A DNA stretch of 64,000 bases from Sanguibacter sp. HDW7. GTDB lineage: Bacteria; Actinomycetota; Actinomycetes; Actinomycetales; Cellulomonadaceae. The DNA lies in the NCBI RefSeq assembly GCF_011300875.1, contig NZ_CP049862.1:2914001-2978000 (forward strand), given 5' to 3'. Each line of letters starts with the position of its first letter. The stretch's first letter is position 1. The position numbers and the translations under genes were made by a program. The notes under the pieces were generated by a model, which worked only from the letters and a program-made list of their open reading frames with translations, did no database searches and was not told where the DNA came from. Shown here piece after piece: positions 52,657 to 61,222 of this stretch.

Positions 52657-53553
52657 TCAGAGGATCGTGAGGCGGGTCGCGAGGGTCTGGGTCTCACCCG
52701 CGGGCAGGCGCACGGCGTCGTCGGCTGCGTTCGCCGCCTCGACGCACACGAACCCTGTCCACGCGTCGTCGGGCACGTCGCGCATGCCCGCGGCACCCTC
52801 GGCCCACGGGTTCCACACGACCGTCGTCGACGAGCCCGCCTTCGCGACCTCGATCGCCCGCCCGCCGGGATCCGACACCGTGAGCAGGGCCGACGTCCCC
52901 TGGTAGACGCGGTCCGTCGGCCCCGTGAACAGGACCGGGCCGTCCTGGACCTGGCGCGCGTCACCGTCGACCTTGTCGAGGTACGGTCCGCCGTCGAGCC
53001 CGTCGACGCGCGTGCGGCGCACGTCGTCGACAGCGAGGTAGGTGTGGAGCGCCTGCGTGAGGTCGGCGGCCTCGCCGCCGTCGTTCGTCGTCGTGAGGCT
53101 CACGCTCAGCGACGCGCCGACCTCGACCTCGAGGCGGGCCGTGAAGTCGTGCGGCCACAGGGCCAGGAGCGCCGGGTCGACGTCCGCGGGCGTGAGCTCG
53201 AACGTGACGACGACGGCGCCGCCTGGACGCTGCTCGTCGTCCGCAAGCTCCTCCGCCCCGACGAGGCGCCACACGCTCGTCCGCGCGAACCCGTGCGCGG
53301 GCCCCGCGCCGCCCGGGTGCGGGCCGAACCACGGGAAGCACAGCGGGATGCCGCCGCGGATCGCCGCACCCGGAGCGAGCACCGCATCCGGCGACAGCCA
53401 CAGCGCACCCTGTGCGCCCACGGGCGCCCATGCGACGACGTGCGCGCCGTACGCGTGGATCCGCGCGGTGGCCGCGGGGTGCTCGACGACGACCAGCGGC
53501 GCGTCACCCACACCTGGCTCGAGTCGGACGGTGGGCGGCAGGGTGACGGGCAC
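52657..53553 (-). CDS. D-hexose-6-phosphate mutarotase (YeaD-type aldose epimerase)
   Basis: A 298-residue beta-sandwich protein of the glucose-6-phosphate 1-epimerase group. AIRGGIPLCFPWFGPHP is the near-diagnostic motif; HGFARTSVWRLV holds the catalytic histidine, QALHTYLAVDDV the second, and WNPWAEGAAGMRDV with CVEAAN the C-terminal motif. It speeds anomer exchange of hexose-6-phosphates in the cytosol. It sits downstream of the beta-glucoside pair in the same direction but is separated by repeats. Confidence 0.92.
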   Translation of the reverse strand: MPVTLPPTVRLEPGVGDAPLVVVEHPAATARIHAYGAHVVAWAPVGAQGALWLSPDAVLAPGAAIRGGIPLCFPWFGPHPGGAGPAHGFARTSVWRLVGAEELADDEQRPGGAVVVTFELTPADVDPALLALWPHDFTARLEVEVGASLSVSLTTTNDGGEAADLTQALHTYLAVDDVRRTRVDGLDGGPYLDKVDGDARQVQDGPVLFTGPTDRVYQGTSALLTVSDPGGRAIEVAKAGSSTTVVWNPWAEGAAGMRDVPDDAWTGFVCVEAANAADDAVRLPAGETQTLATRLTIL

Positions 53554-53644
53554 GACGGGCTCCTCGCGGGGTGGGGCGGTTCTCCCACCGGTCTATCAGA
53601 CCGGGCCCGGCCCCCGCGACCGCCTCCGGTCCCCGCCCTACCTC

Positions 53645-53699
53645 CCGACGGATTGACGCTGCACCCCCGTTGAACGGTCGGAAGCCGTCAATCCGTCGG
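53645..53699. repeat. Palindromic element A4
   Basis: Perfect 14-base feet CCGACGGATTGACG and CGTCAATCCGTCGG, with tip CCGTTGAACGG. The stem between is partly decayed. Confidence 0.82.
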
Positions 53700-53710
53700 A
53701 GAGGTGGGCT

Positions 53711-53757
53711 CGATAGCCGATCCGTGCACCTGAGGCGCCCGGTTCGGCTATCCGCAC
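53711..53757. repeat. Family C inverted pair
   Basis: CGATAGCCGATCCGTGCACC at the left and, inverted, GGTTCGGCTATCCGCACCC at the right. It lies 11 bases after A4, the same A-C spacing class as at 46.1 and 52.6 kb. Confidence 0.78.
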
Positions 53758-53809
53758 CCTCGACCCGCACCCCTCAGACCGAACCCCTCAGACCGAACCC
53801 CTCAGCCCT

Positions 53810-53860
53810 GACGGATTGATGCGTTCCGCCCATCGAATGGGCGGAACGCGTCAATCCGTC
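53810..53860. repeat. Palindromic element A5
   Basis: A 24-base-pair inverted repeat (53810-53833 with 53837-53860), one G-T pair, loop CGA. Foot GACGGATTGATGCG, stem TTCCGCCC, tip CCCATCGAATGGG. Compared with A3 the stem changes GACC to GCCC on one side and GGTC to GGGC on the other. Confidence 0.88.
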
Positions 53861-53932
53861 GGGAGAGGACCGGTCGGGAGAGGACCGGTCGGGAGAGGAC
53901 GGGTCGGGAGAAGTCAGGTCGGGAGAGGGAGC
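53858..53932. repeat. 15-bp tandem repeat GTCGGGAGAGGACCG, five copies
   Basis: Copies begin at 53858, 53873, 53888, 53903 and 53918, the first inside the right foot of A5. Later copies are increasingly diverged. It lies just after the MFS gene stop. Confidence 0.85.
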
Positions 53933-53950
53933 GGGAGAGGCAGGACAGGG

Positions 53951-55282
53951 TCAGCGGGCGCCCTTGATGTTGCGCACCAGCACGGCGCCGAGCACCGCGA
54001 GCGCGCCCGAGAGCAGGTAGAGGCCCGTGTACCCGCCGAGGTGCGTCACCATGACCGCCGCGACGACGGGCGCGAGGACGTTCGGCAGAAGGATCGCCAG
54101 GTGGATGATGCCGAGGTCGCGACCGGACCCCTCGGCGTCGGGCAGGACCTCCGTGACGAGCGCGAAGTCGACGGCCGTGAACACGCCCGTGCCGAGGCCG
54201 AGCACGACGGCCGCGACGACGGCCACGCCGAACTGCGGCGCGAACGCGAGCAGCAGCGTCGCGGCACCGATGAAGACTGCGGAGACGACGACGAAGATCT
54301 TCCGTCGCCCCAGCCTGTCGGAGACGATGCCCGCGACGACGACGGTGCCGAGCGTCGCGAGCGCGTAGACGGCCGTGAGGACGAGCACCCCGTCGCTCAC
54401 GCGCATGCCGCCACCCGCGACGGCCGCGTCGTCACGCACGAGCCCGACGCGGTCCTGCAGGTAGTAGTAGAGGTAGAACAGCGCGGTCGAGCTCGCGAGC
54501 GTCACGACGAACCGCGTGATCCACGCCCAGCCGAAGTCGGGGTGGCCGCGCAGGTCGAGCCGGTAGCAGTCGCGCAGCTCGGCCCACGTCATGCGGGGGG
54601 CGCGGGCGACGGGAACACCGCGCTCCCAGCGGTCGAGCAGGAACGGGACGACGGCGACGGCGCACGCCGCCGCGCACAGCAGGTACCCGGCGGTGATCCC
54701 GGCCCAGCCCGACCACAGGGCGGTCGCGAGCGTGCCGAGACCCGTACCGACGACGACCGCGAGCGTGTACGCGAGGCCGTACCAGCCCGAGACGAGCCCC
54801 CGCTGCCGCTCGGGCACGTGGTCCGGGACGGATGCCGCGACGGGCGAGATCATCGCGTTGATGACGATCTGGAACGCCGTCCACGACAGGAGCAGCGCGG
54901 GCAGCGAGCGCGCGAAGCCGGTGAGCACCATGGAGACGCTCACGAGGACGAGACCGAGCGCGATCCACGGGGTGCGCCGGCCCCAGCGGCTCGTCGTGCG
55001 GTCGGACAGCGCGCCCCACACGGGCGCGGAGATCATCGCGAAGATGCCTGTGATGAACCCGATGATCGCGAGGTTGGTCTCCTTGGCGTCCGTGAAGAAC
55101 CCCCACGCGTCCGCCGAGGTGAGGCGCTCGACCTGCGGCGACATGAGGACCTGGCCCGGCCCCGCCCACGTGATGTTGATGCCGAGGTACGCGAGGGAGA
55201 GCTTGAGGATCCAGCCCGTCGTGGCGCGCTCGGTCGGGCCGCGCCCGACGACCTCGGCCGGGTCTGTCGCAGCCGTGCTCAC
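53951..55282 (-). CDS. MFS transporter, probably a glycoside carrier (GPH/sucrose-carrier-like)
   Basis: A 443-residue carrier with about 12 helices. KLSLAYLGINITWAGPGQVL, then PVWGALSDRTTSRWGRRTPW (motif A) resemble sugar-specific carriers of actinobacteria, and SDRLGRRKIF is the second motif A. GTG 55282 overlaps the GH1 stop (GTGA). The coupling suggests it imports the beta-glucoside or cellobiose that GH1 cleaves. It is followed by A- and C-type repeats. Confidence 0.86.
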   Translation of the reverse strand: MSTAATDPAEVVGRGPTERATTGWILKLSLAYLGINITWAGPGQVLMSPQVERLTSADAWGFFTDAKETNLAIIGFITGIFAMISAPVWGALSDRTTSRWGRRTPWIALGLVLVSVSMVLTGFARSLPALLLSWTAFQIVINAMISPVAASVPDHVPERQRGLVSGWYGLAYTLAVVVGTGLGTLATALWSGWAGITAGYLLCAAACAVAVVPFLLDRWERGVPVARAPRMTWAELRDCYRLDLRGHPDFGWAWITRFVVTLASSTALFYLYYYLQDRVGLVRDDAAVAGGGMRVSDGVLVLTAVYALATLGTVVVAGIVSDRLGRRKIFVVVSAVFIGAATLLLAFAPQFGVAVVAAVVLGLGTGVFTAVDFALVTEVLPDAEGSGRDLGIIHLAILLPNVLAPVVAAVMVTHLGGYTGLYLLSGALAVLGAVLVRNIKGAR

Positions 55283-56643
55283 CGCTGTGCCGCGATGACG
55301 TCGCGGTACCACGCGAAGGATTCCTTCGGCGTGCGCTTCTGCGTCTCGTAGTCGATGTGGACGAGCCCGAATCGCTGCGTGTACCCGACGGCCCACTCGA
55401 AGTTGTCCATGAGCGACCAGTGGAAGTAGCCGCGGACGTCGACGCCCGCGGCGATCGCGTCGGCGACGGCGCCCAGGTGCGCGGCCGTGTAGTCGATGCG
55501 CCGCTGGTCGTGCACGGCGCCGTCGGGCCCGGGTCCGTCGATGATCGCGCAGCCGTTCTCGGTGATGACGACGGGCGGGAGGCGGTCGCCGTAGCGCTCG
55601 CGGAACCCGACGAGCAGCTCGGTGAGGCCCTCGGGCACGACGGGCCAGTCGAAGTCGGTGCGCGGGTAGCCCTCGAGCTCCTGGAGGGCGAAGGGCAGGT
55701 CGGCGTCGAGCTCGTGGCCGTCGACGAGGCCTGCCGCGTCGGGGTCGGGCGCGGAGACGAGCGTCGGGTTGTAGTAGTTGATGCCGTAGAAGTCGAGGGG
55801 TGCGGAGATCACCGGCAGGTCGTCGAGCGCCCCCGGCGGGAGCATGGGGACGACGGGCTCGGGGTACTCGCCCAGCAGCAGGGGGTCGGAGAACAGCGTG
55901 TTCGCGAGGATGTCGTAGAAGCCTGCGGCGGCGAGGTCCTCGGGAGCGTCGGACGCGGGCCACGTCGGTGCGTGGTTGCACGCGATCCCGACGTCGACGG
56001 CGCCCGCGGCGCGCAGCGCCTCGACCGCGCGGCCGTGCCCGAGCAGCAGGTGGTGCGCGACGGGCAGGGCCTCGAGCCCGAGCGTGAGCCCGGGCGCCTG
56101 GATGCCGGCGCCGTAGCCGAGCATCGTGAGGACGACGGGCTCGTTGATGGTGATCCATCGCTTGACGCGGTCGCCGAGGTGCTCGGCGACGATCGCGGCG
56201 TACTCGCCGAGCCGCTCGGCCGTGTCGCGCTCGCGCCAGCCGCCCGCGTCCTCGAGCGCGAGAGGCGTGTCCCAGTGGAAGAGCGTTGGCGTCGGGGCGA
56301 TGCCGGCCTCGAGGAGCGCGTCGACGAGCCGGTCGTAGAACGCGAGGCCCTCGGCGTTGGCGGGGCCGCGGCCGTCGGGCTGGATGCGGGACCAGGCGAT
56401 CGAGAAGCGGTACGCGTCGACGCCGAGCTCGCGCATGAGCGCGACGTCCTCGGGGTAGCGGTGGTAGTGGTCGCACGCGACCTCGCCCGACGAGCCGTCG
56501 ACGATCGCGCCGGGGCGCGCGGTGAACGCGTCCCAGCTCGTGGGGCCGCGCCCACCCTCGTGGATGGCCCCCTCGATCTGGTAGGAGGCGGTCGAGACGC
56601 CCCACACGAAGTCGGCCGGGAACCGGGGGACGGGGCGGGTCAT
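55279..56643 (-). CDS. bglB: Beta-glucosidase, glycoside hydrolase family 1
   Basis: A 454-residue cytosolic enzyme that releases glucose from cellobiose and beta-glucosides. Start FPADFVWGVSTASYQIEGA is typical. The acid/base is Glu168 in WITINEPVV; the nucleophile is Glu362 in VVITENGCA. YHRYPEDVALMRELGVDAYR and FHWSLMDNFEWAVGY are the usual family motifs. GGAGGTTTGTC precedes ATG 56643. With the secreted GH6 enzyme nearby it completes glucan breakdown. The symbol is given by family only. Confidence 0.93.
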   Translation of the reverse strand: MTRPVPRFPADFVWGVSTASYQIEGAIHEGGRGPTSWDAFTARPGAIVDGSSGEVACDHYHRYPEDVALMRELGVDAYRFSIAWSRIQPDGRGPANAEGLAFYDRLVDALLEAGIAPTPTLFHWDTPLALEDAGGWRERDTAERLGEYAAIVAEHLGDRVKRWITINEPVVLTMLGYGAGIQAPGLTLGLEALPVAHHLLLGHGRAVEALRAAGAVDVGIACNHAPTWPASDAPEDLAAAGFYDILANTLFSDPLLLGEYPEPVVPMLPPGALDDLPVISAPLDFYGINYYNPTLVSAPDPDAAGLVDGHELDADLPFALQELEGYPRTDFDWPVVPEGLTELLVGFRERYGDRLPPVVITENGCAIIDGPGPDGAVHDQRRIDYTAAHLGAVADAIAAGVDVRGYFHWSLMDNFEWAVGYTQRFGLVHIDYETQKRTPKESFAWYRDVIAAQR

Positions 56644-56659
56644 GACAAACCTCCACGCA

Positions 56660-56692
56660 TCAGGCGCCTGACCTGCGACATCGTCGTCGCAG
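56660..56692. promoter_or_regulatory. Palindromes upstream of the GH1 gene
   Basis: TCAGGCGCCTGA (56660-56671) is a perfect 12-base palindrome just before the ribosome site, and CTGCGAC/GTCGCAG (56673-56692, 6-base spacer) follows. Both look like operator sites. No LacI-type TGGGAGCGCTCCCA box is present, and no regulator gene is adjacent. Confidence 0.45.
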
Positions 56693-56779
56693 GCATCGCC
56701 CCCATCGTGGTGACCGGCCCGGGGTGCGTCAACCCCTGGGACGATCCGCACCGGGTGAGGTGCCCCCTAGCGTCGACGC

Positions 56780-57721
56780 ATGCGTCGATCATCCTGGGTG
56801 TGGCTCGCGGTCGTCGTCGTGCTCTCGCTGCCCGTGCTGTGGGGGCTCACGCCGTGGGACCGCGGCCCGGGCGTCGTGCAGGCGCTCGCGCTGCGCGTAC
56901 CGACGCTCCTCGTGCTCGCGGCCGTCGTCGTGGTCTCGCTCGTCGTGCGCCGGTGGTGGGCGGCGGGGATCCTCGTCGTCGTCCTCGGCGTGGGGGCGTC
57001 CCCGCTCGCGACGGCGGGCGCCGCGGGCGCGCTCGCCGCGGACCCGGACGGTCCGACGCTCGGCATCGTGTCGGTCAACGCCAGGTACGGGCTCGCGGAT
57101 GCGGAGCAGATCGTCGCGCTCGTCCGGGAGCGTGAGGCCGACGTGCTCGTCGTCGTCGAGCTCACGCCCGAGCTCGTCGAGCGCCTCGGGGATGCGGGCC
57201 TCCCAGACGTCCTCCCCCACCGCGAGGTGCTGCCGGCGCGCGGCCCCGAGGGCTCCGGGCTGTGGTCGGCCACGCCGCTGCGCGACGGCGGCGAGATCCC
57301 GGGCTCGACGATGCGCATGCCGTTCGCGACGCTCGACGTCGGCCGGTGCGCGGTGCGTGTGCTCGCGGCGCACCCGATGGCGCCGGTCCCGGGGTCGGAG
57401 GGCACGTGGCGCGCCGAGCTGGCGGCGCTCGGGACGTTTCTGCGGTCCGACGACGGTGTCGTCGACGTCGCCGCCGGCGACCTCAACGCCGGGCTGACGC
57501 TGCCCGCCTTCCGCGCGATGCTCGGCGACGACCTCACGACGGCCCGCTCGGCTGCGGGCCTCGCGTGGGCGCCGACGTGGCCGACGGACGTGCCGCGGCC
57601 GTGGGTCGACCTCGACCACGTCGTCGTCCCCGTCGGCACGGGCGCAACGGCCGCGGGCACGCACGCGATCGACGGCACGGACCACCTCGCGGTCTCGGCG
57701 CGCATCGTGCCGGTCTGCTGA
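56780..57721 (+). CDS. Membrane-anchored endonuclease/exonuclease/phosphatase family protein
   Basis: A 313-residue protein with three N-terminal helices (about 7-22, 35-55, 60-80) and an extracytoplasmic EEP domain. Metal and catalytic residues appear as VSVNARYGLADAEQ, VVVELTPE, VAAGDLNAG, DLDHVVVPVG and DGTDHLAVSA, the usual order N, E, D-x-N, D, D-H. Substrates in this family are phosphodiesters or phosphomonoesters; here undetermined. It is divergent from the GH1 gene and shares a terminator with purL. Confidence 0.88.
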   Translation: MRRSSWVWLAVVVVLSLPVLWGLTPWDRGPGVVQALALRVPTLLVLAAVVVVSLVVRRWWAAGILVVVLGVGASPLATAGAAGALAADPDGPTLGIVSVNARYGLADAEQIVALVREREADVLVVVELTPELVERLGDAGLPDVLPHREVLPARGPEGSGLWSATPLRDGGEIPGSTMRMPFATLDVGRCAVRVLAAHPMAPVPGSEGTWRAELAALGTFLRSDDGVVDVAAGDLNAGLTLPAFRAMLGDDLTTARSAAGLAWAPTWPTDVPRPWVDLDHVVVPVGTGATAAGTHAIDGTDHLAVSARIVPVC

Positions 57722-57726
57722 GGGAA

Positions 57727-57771
57727 CGACGACGCCCTCCCGCCCCGGTCAGGGGTGGGAGGGCGTCGTCG
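57727..57771. terminator. Bidirectional terminator hairpin
   Basis: A 20-base-pair stem with one G-T pair, arms CGACGACGCCCTCCCGCCCC and its complement, loop GGTCA, between the convergent EEP and purL genes. Confidence 0.88.
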
Positions 57772-57779
57772 GGCGGACG

Positions 57780-60101
57780 TCAGCCGAAGATGCGCGGCAG
57801 CGTGCCCTCGAAGATCTCGCGGGCCTCGGCGAGCGGCACCTCGAAGAGGCCGTCGACGACGAGCGCGGGCTCGTCGTCGACGAGCGCACCGGTCTCGCCG
57901 AGCTTGAGCAGCGGCACGCCGCGGGCGACGCACGCGTCGACGAGACGCTGCTCCTCGCCGCGCGGCACGGAGACGAGCGCGCGGGCGACGGACTCGGAGA
58001 AGAGCGCCTCGAACTCGGTGACGCCGTCGCGCTCGACGAGGCCCGCGATCGAGACGCGAGCCCCGACGCCGTAGCGCAGCGAGGACTCGAGGAGCGCCTG
58101 GACGAGGCCGCCCTCGGAGAGGTCGTGCGCGGCGTCCGCGAGCTCGTCGCGTGAGGCGTTGACGAGGACGTCGGCAAGCGCCTTCTCCGCGGCGAGGTCG
58201 AGGCGCGGGGGCACGCCGCCGAGGTGGCGGTGGATCACGTCGGCCCACGCGGAGCCGTCGAGCTCGGCGCGCGTCGTGCCGAGGAGGAAGATCGTCTCGC
58301 CCTCGGTGCGCCAGCCGGACGCGGTCGCGCGCGTGACGTCGTCGATGACCCCGAGGACGCCGACGACGGGCGTCGGGTGGATCGAGGAGTCGATCTGGCC
58401 GGGCTCGCCCGTGCCGTTGTAGAGCGACACATTGCCGCCCGTCACGGGCGTGCCGAGCTCAAAGCAGCCGTCCGCGAGGCCCTCGATGGCCTCGACGAGC
58501 TGCCACATGGAGTCCGGGTCCTCGGGCGAGCCGAAGTTCAGGCAGTCGGTGATCGCGAGCGGGCGGGCGCCCGTCGTCGCGACGTTGCGGTACGCCTCGG
58601 CGAGCGCGAGCTGCGCGCCCGCGCGCGGGTCGAGCTTCGCGTAGCGGCCGTTCGCGTCGGTCGCGAGGGCGACGCCGAGGCCCGTGGACTCGTCGACGCG
58701 GACGACGCCCGAGTCGTCGGGCTGCGCGAGCGCCGTGTTGCCCTGGACGAAGCGGTCGTACTGGTTGGTCACCCACGCCTTGGAGGAGTGGTTGGGCGAG
58801 CCGAGCACTGCGAGCGCGGCGGCGCGCAGCTCGTCTCCCGTGGCCGGGCGGGCGAGGCCCGCGGCGACGGTCGTGTCCGCGCTGAGGCCGTCCTGCCACG
58901 CGGGACGCGCGTAGGGACGGTCGTAGACGGGGCCCTCGTGCGCGACGGTGCGGGGGTCGACGTCGACGATGCGCTGACCGTGGTGGTCGATCGTCAGGCG
59001 GCCCGAGTCGTTGACCTCACCGATGACGGCGGTCTCGACGTCCCACTTCTTCGTGATCGCGAGGAACTCGTCGAGCTTGGCCGGCGTGACGACGGCCATC
59101 ATGCGCTCCTGCGACTCCGACATGAGGATCTCGCCGGCGTTGAGCGTGGGGTCGCGCAGCAGGACGTCGTCGAGCCACACGTGCATGCCGCCGTCACCGT
59201 TGGACGCGAGCTCGCTCGTCGCGCAGGAGATGCCGGCCGCGCCGAGGTCCTGGATGCCCTCGACGACCTCGGCCGCGTAGAGCTCGAGACAGCACTCGAT
59301 GAGCACCTTCTCCATGAAGGGGTCGCCCACCTGCACCGACGGGCGCTTGGCGGGGACGCCGTCCTCGAAGGTCTCGGACGCGAGGATCGAGGCACCGCCG
59401 ATGCCGTCGCCGCCCGTGCGGGCGCCGAAGAGCACGACCTTGTTGCCGACGCCCGAGGCGTTGGCGAGGTGGATGTCCTCGTGGCGCAGGACGCCGAGGC
59501 ACAGCGCGTTGACGAGGGGGTTGCCCTGGTAGGACGCGTCGAAGACGAGCTCGCCGCCGATGTTCGGCAGGCCGAGGGAGTTGCCGTAGCCGCCGACGCC
59601 GGAGACCACGCCGTGGACGACGCGCGCCGTGTCGGGGTGCTCGACGTCGCCGAAGCGCAGCTGGTCCATGACGGCGACGGGGCGCGCGCCCATGGAGATG
59701 ATGTCGCGGACGATGCCGCCGACGCCCGTCGCGGCGCCCTGGTAGGGCTCGACGAACGACGGGTGGTTGTGCGACTCGACCTTGAAGGTCACGGCCCAGC
59801 CGTCGCCGATGTCGACGACGCCCGCGTTCTCGCCGATGCCGACGAGGAGGTGCTTCTTCATCTCGTCGGACGTCTTCGCGCCGAACTTCGACAGGTGCAC
59901 CTTCGACGACTTGTACGAGCAGTGCTCGGACCACATGACGGAGTACATCGCGAGCTCGGCGGCCGTGGGGCGGCGGCCCAGGATGTCCTTGATCCGCTGG
60001 TACTCGTCGGGCTTGAGCCCGAGCGACGCGAAGGGCTGCTCCTCGTCGGGAGTGGCCGCCGCGTGCTCGACGGTGTCCAGGGTGGGCTTGGGCGCAGTCA
60101 T
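57780..60101 (-). CDS. purL: Phosphoribosylformylglycinamidine synthase subunit PurL
   Basis: A 773-residue PurL of the small, multi-subunit type, which needs PurQ for glutamine-derived ammonia and PurS; neither is in this window. The ATP sites are built from [20 protein letters not shown] and [41 protein letters not shown] and [10 protein letters not shown] are further signatures. GAGGGAA precedes ATG 60101. It catalyses step four of purine synthesis and is 16 kb from the purF-purM operon. Confidence 0.97.
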   Translation of the reverse strand: MTAPKPTLDTVEHAAATPDEEQPFASLGLKPDEYQRIKDILGRRPTAAELAMYSVMWSEHCSYKSSKVHLSKFGAKTSDEMKKHLLVGIGENAGVVDIGDGWAVTFKVESHNHPSFVEPYQGAATGVGGIVRDIISMGARPVAVMDQLRFGDVEHPDTARVVHGVVSGVGGYGNSLGLPNIGGELVFDASYQGNPLVNALCLGVLRHEDIHLANASGVGNKVVLFGARTGGDGIGGASILASETFEDGVPAKRPSVQVGDPFMEKVLIECCLELYAAEVVEGIQDLGAAGISCATSELASNGDGGMHVWLDDVLLRDPTLNAGEILMSESQERMMAVVTPAKLDEFLAITKKWDVETAVIGEVNDSGRLTIDHHGQRIVDVDPRTVAHEGPVYDRPYARPAWQDGLSADTTVAAGLARPATGDELRAAALAVLGSPNHSSKAWVTNQYDRFVQGNTALAQPDDSGVVRVDESTGLGVALATDANGRYAKLDPRAGAQLALAEAYRNVATTGARPLAITDCLNFGSPEDPDSMWQLVEAIEGLADGCFELGTPVTGGNVSLYNGTGEPGQIDSSIHPTPVVGVLGVIDDVTRATASGWRTEGETIFLLGTTRAELDGSAWADVIHRHLGGVPPRLDLAAEKALADVLVNASRDELADAAHDLSEGGLVQALLESSLRYGVGARVSIAGLVERDGVTEFEALFSESVARALVSVPRGEEQRLVDACVARGVPLLKLGETGALVDDEPALVVDGLFEVPLAEAREIFEGTLPRIFG

Positions 60102-60267
60102 CGGTTCCCTCGGGCGTGGTGGGCGGCGTGCGGCGAGCCGGCATCGTCCGCGCGAGCGTGGGCGCGGCCGGGTGCTCCTCCGTACGGTGCGAGACGCGGC
60201 AAGTCTAGCCGCGCCCGCAGACACCGAGGACGCGCGTCTCAGGGTCCGGCGGGTGGCACACCCACCC

Positions 60268-60330
60268 CGACTCGTAGCGTCCCTGCACACAGCGCGCGGG
60301 CCCCGGAGTGCGCAGGCGTACTACGCGTCG
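60268..60330. repeat. Decayed B element; left arm repeated inverted at 61158
   Basis: Left arm 60268-60290 (CGACTCGTAGCGTCCCTGCA plus CAC) pairs imperfectly (17 of 23) with 60308-60330, whose foot is CTACGCGTCG. The same left arm pairs perfectly, 23 of 23, with 61158-61180 on the far side of the next gene. Confidence 0.7.
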
Positions 60331-60341
60331 CAAGAAGAGAT

Positions 60342-60392
60342 CGAGTCGTAGGCCTTCAGCACCGTTCGATGGTGCTCCAGCCCTACGAGTCG
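60342..60392. repeat. Palindromic element B5
   Basis: Left foot CGAGTCGTAGG, right foot CTACGAGTCG, inner arms CAGCACC/GGTGCT, tip CACCGTTCGATGGTG identical to B1. A few stem mismatches. It lies 47 bases before the orphan gene start. Confidence 0.8.
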
Positions 60393-60438
60393 AACGAGCC
60401 GCCGCGGCCGGGGCGCCGCGGAGCGCTAGCCTTCGGCC

Positions 60439-61077
60439 ATGGCTGAGCGTCGGGCATCGTGGTCGGACGTGCGGCGCGCCTTCTCGCGGCCGGAGCTGCC
60501 GCCCGGCCCGACGCGTCCGGGCGAGCGCCGGGAGGAGTACCTCGCCTCGATACGGTTCTTCCGTCGTTCACGCCTCATGCGGTTCATCGTCCTCGGGGCC
60601 GCGATCCTGCTGACGATCGTGCCGCCCGTGCTCGTGCTCGCGACCGTCGCGATCTGGAGGGACGGGAGCTCGTGGATCCTCCCGATCGTCATCCCGGCGA
60701 AGTACCACCCGCCGACCATCCTGGAGATCCGGCTCCCGCTGTGGGCCGTGCTGCTCGCGGGTGTCCCGGGTGCTGTCGCGACACGCGCGAGCCTCGACGT
60801 CGTCGGACGCCTCCGTTTCAAGGACCGGGTCCACCTCATCGACAGCTCGACACCGCGCGCGGCCTGGCGCGTCGTGCTGGCGGCGTCGGTGGTGACGATC
60901 GTGTGGTGGTGGAACGCGGCCGCACGCGACGCACGGGAGGACGACGCCCTCGTGCCCCTCGCCGCTCTCGTGACGTGCACGGTCCTCATCCTGGGCGCGA
61001 TGGCCGTCGCAGACGCGTGCAAACGTTGGGGGCCTCCCAGCATGCTCGGAACAGCGCGCCGACGACGACGCCGGTAG
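60439..61077 (+). CDS. Orphan membrane protein between inverted repeats
   Basis: A 212-residue protein of no family I recognise. Residues 1-47 are cytosolic and basic (SWSDVRRAFSRPELPPGP, EYLASIRFFRRSRLMR). Helices are at about 48-70 (FIVLGAAILLTIVPPVLVLA), 98-116, 142-160 and 170-188, ending in ARRRRRR. The gene lies between two perfect 23-bp inverted repeats (60268-60290 and 61158-61180). Composition matches the neighbours, so recent transfer is not evident from that. Confidence 0.65.
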   Translation: MAERRASWSDVRRAFSRPELPPGPTRPGERREEYLASIRFFRRSRLMRFIVLGAAILLTIVPPVLVLATVAIWRDGSSWILPIVIPAKYHPPTILEIRLPLWAVLLAGVPGAVATRASLDVVGRLRFKDRVHLIDSSTPRAAWRVVLAASVVTIVWWWNAAARDAREDDALVPLAALVTCTVLILGAMAVADACKRWGPPSMLGTARRRRRR

Positions 61078-61157
61078 TCGGTCGTCAGCGACGGGATCGA
61101 GCGCGACAGGTCGGACAACCACGCTCGGTAGGAGCGCGCTCGTCCGTCCGTTCCCGA

Positions 61158-61180
61158 GTGTGCAGGGACGCTACGAGTCG
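61158..61180. repeat. Solitary B arm, perfect inverse of 60268-60290
   Basis: GTGTGCAGGGACGCTACGAG plus TCG is the exact reverse complement of the arm 867 bases to the left. No partner arm was found next to it. It lies 42 bases before the end of the NAD-binding protein gene. Confidence 0.85.
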
Positions 61181-61222
61181 CAGGAATCGGGGGCCTGAGC
61201 CCCATCGTCCGGCGGGGACCGA

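Larger units (their letters stand above)
53554..53950. other. 397-bp gap holding A, C, A and tandem repeats
   Basis: Between two minus-strand genes. In order it contains A4 (53645), a C pair (53711), short CTCAGACCGAACCC direct repeats (about 53775-53805), A5 (53810) and five 15-bp repeats (53858). No gene is present; the mutarotase promoter must lie at the left end. Confidence 0.6.
60102..60438. other. 337-bp gap between divergent purL and an orphan membrane-protein gene
   Basis: The left 165 bases are the purL leader and show no known motif. The right half is almost wholly B-family sequence: a decayed element (60268-60330) and B5 (60342-60392). Confidence 0.5.

Noticed and set aside
53858-53932. 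15-bp repeats as a CRISPR or plasmid iteron array
   Set aside because: The units are tandem, too short and degenerate, with no replication protein gene nearby.
53951-56643. Possible fusion of the MFS carrier and GH1 enzyme in one long reading frame
   Set aside because: The open frame across GH1 is a shadow of the GH1 frame. GH1 has its own start, ribosome site and catalytic motifs, and the carrier has a GTG start overlapping the GH1 stop.
60439-61077. Insertion sequence, because of the flanking inverted repeats
   Set aside because: The enclosed protein is a four-helix membrane protein without transposase motifs, and I see no target-site duplication next to the repeats.
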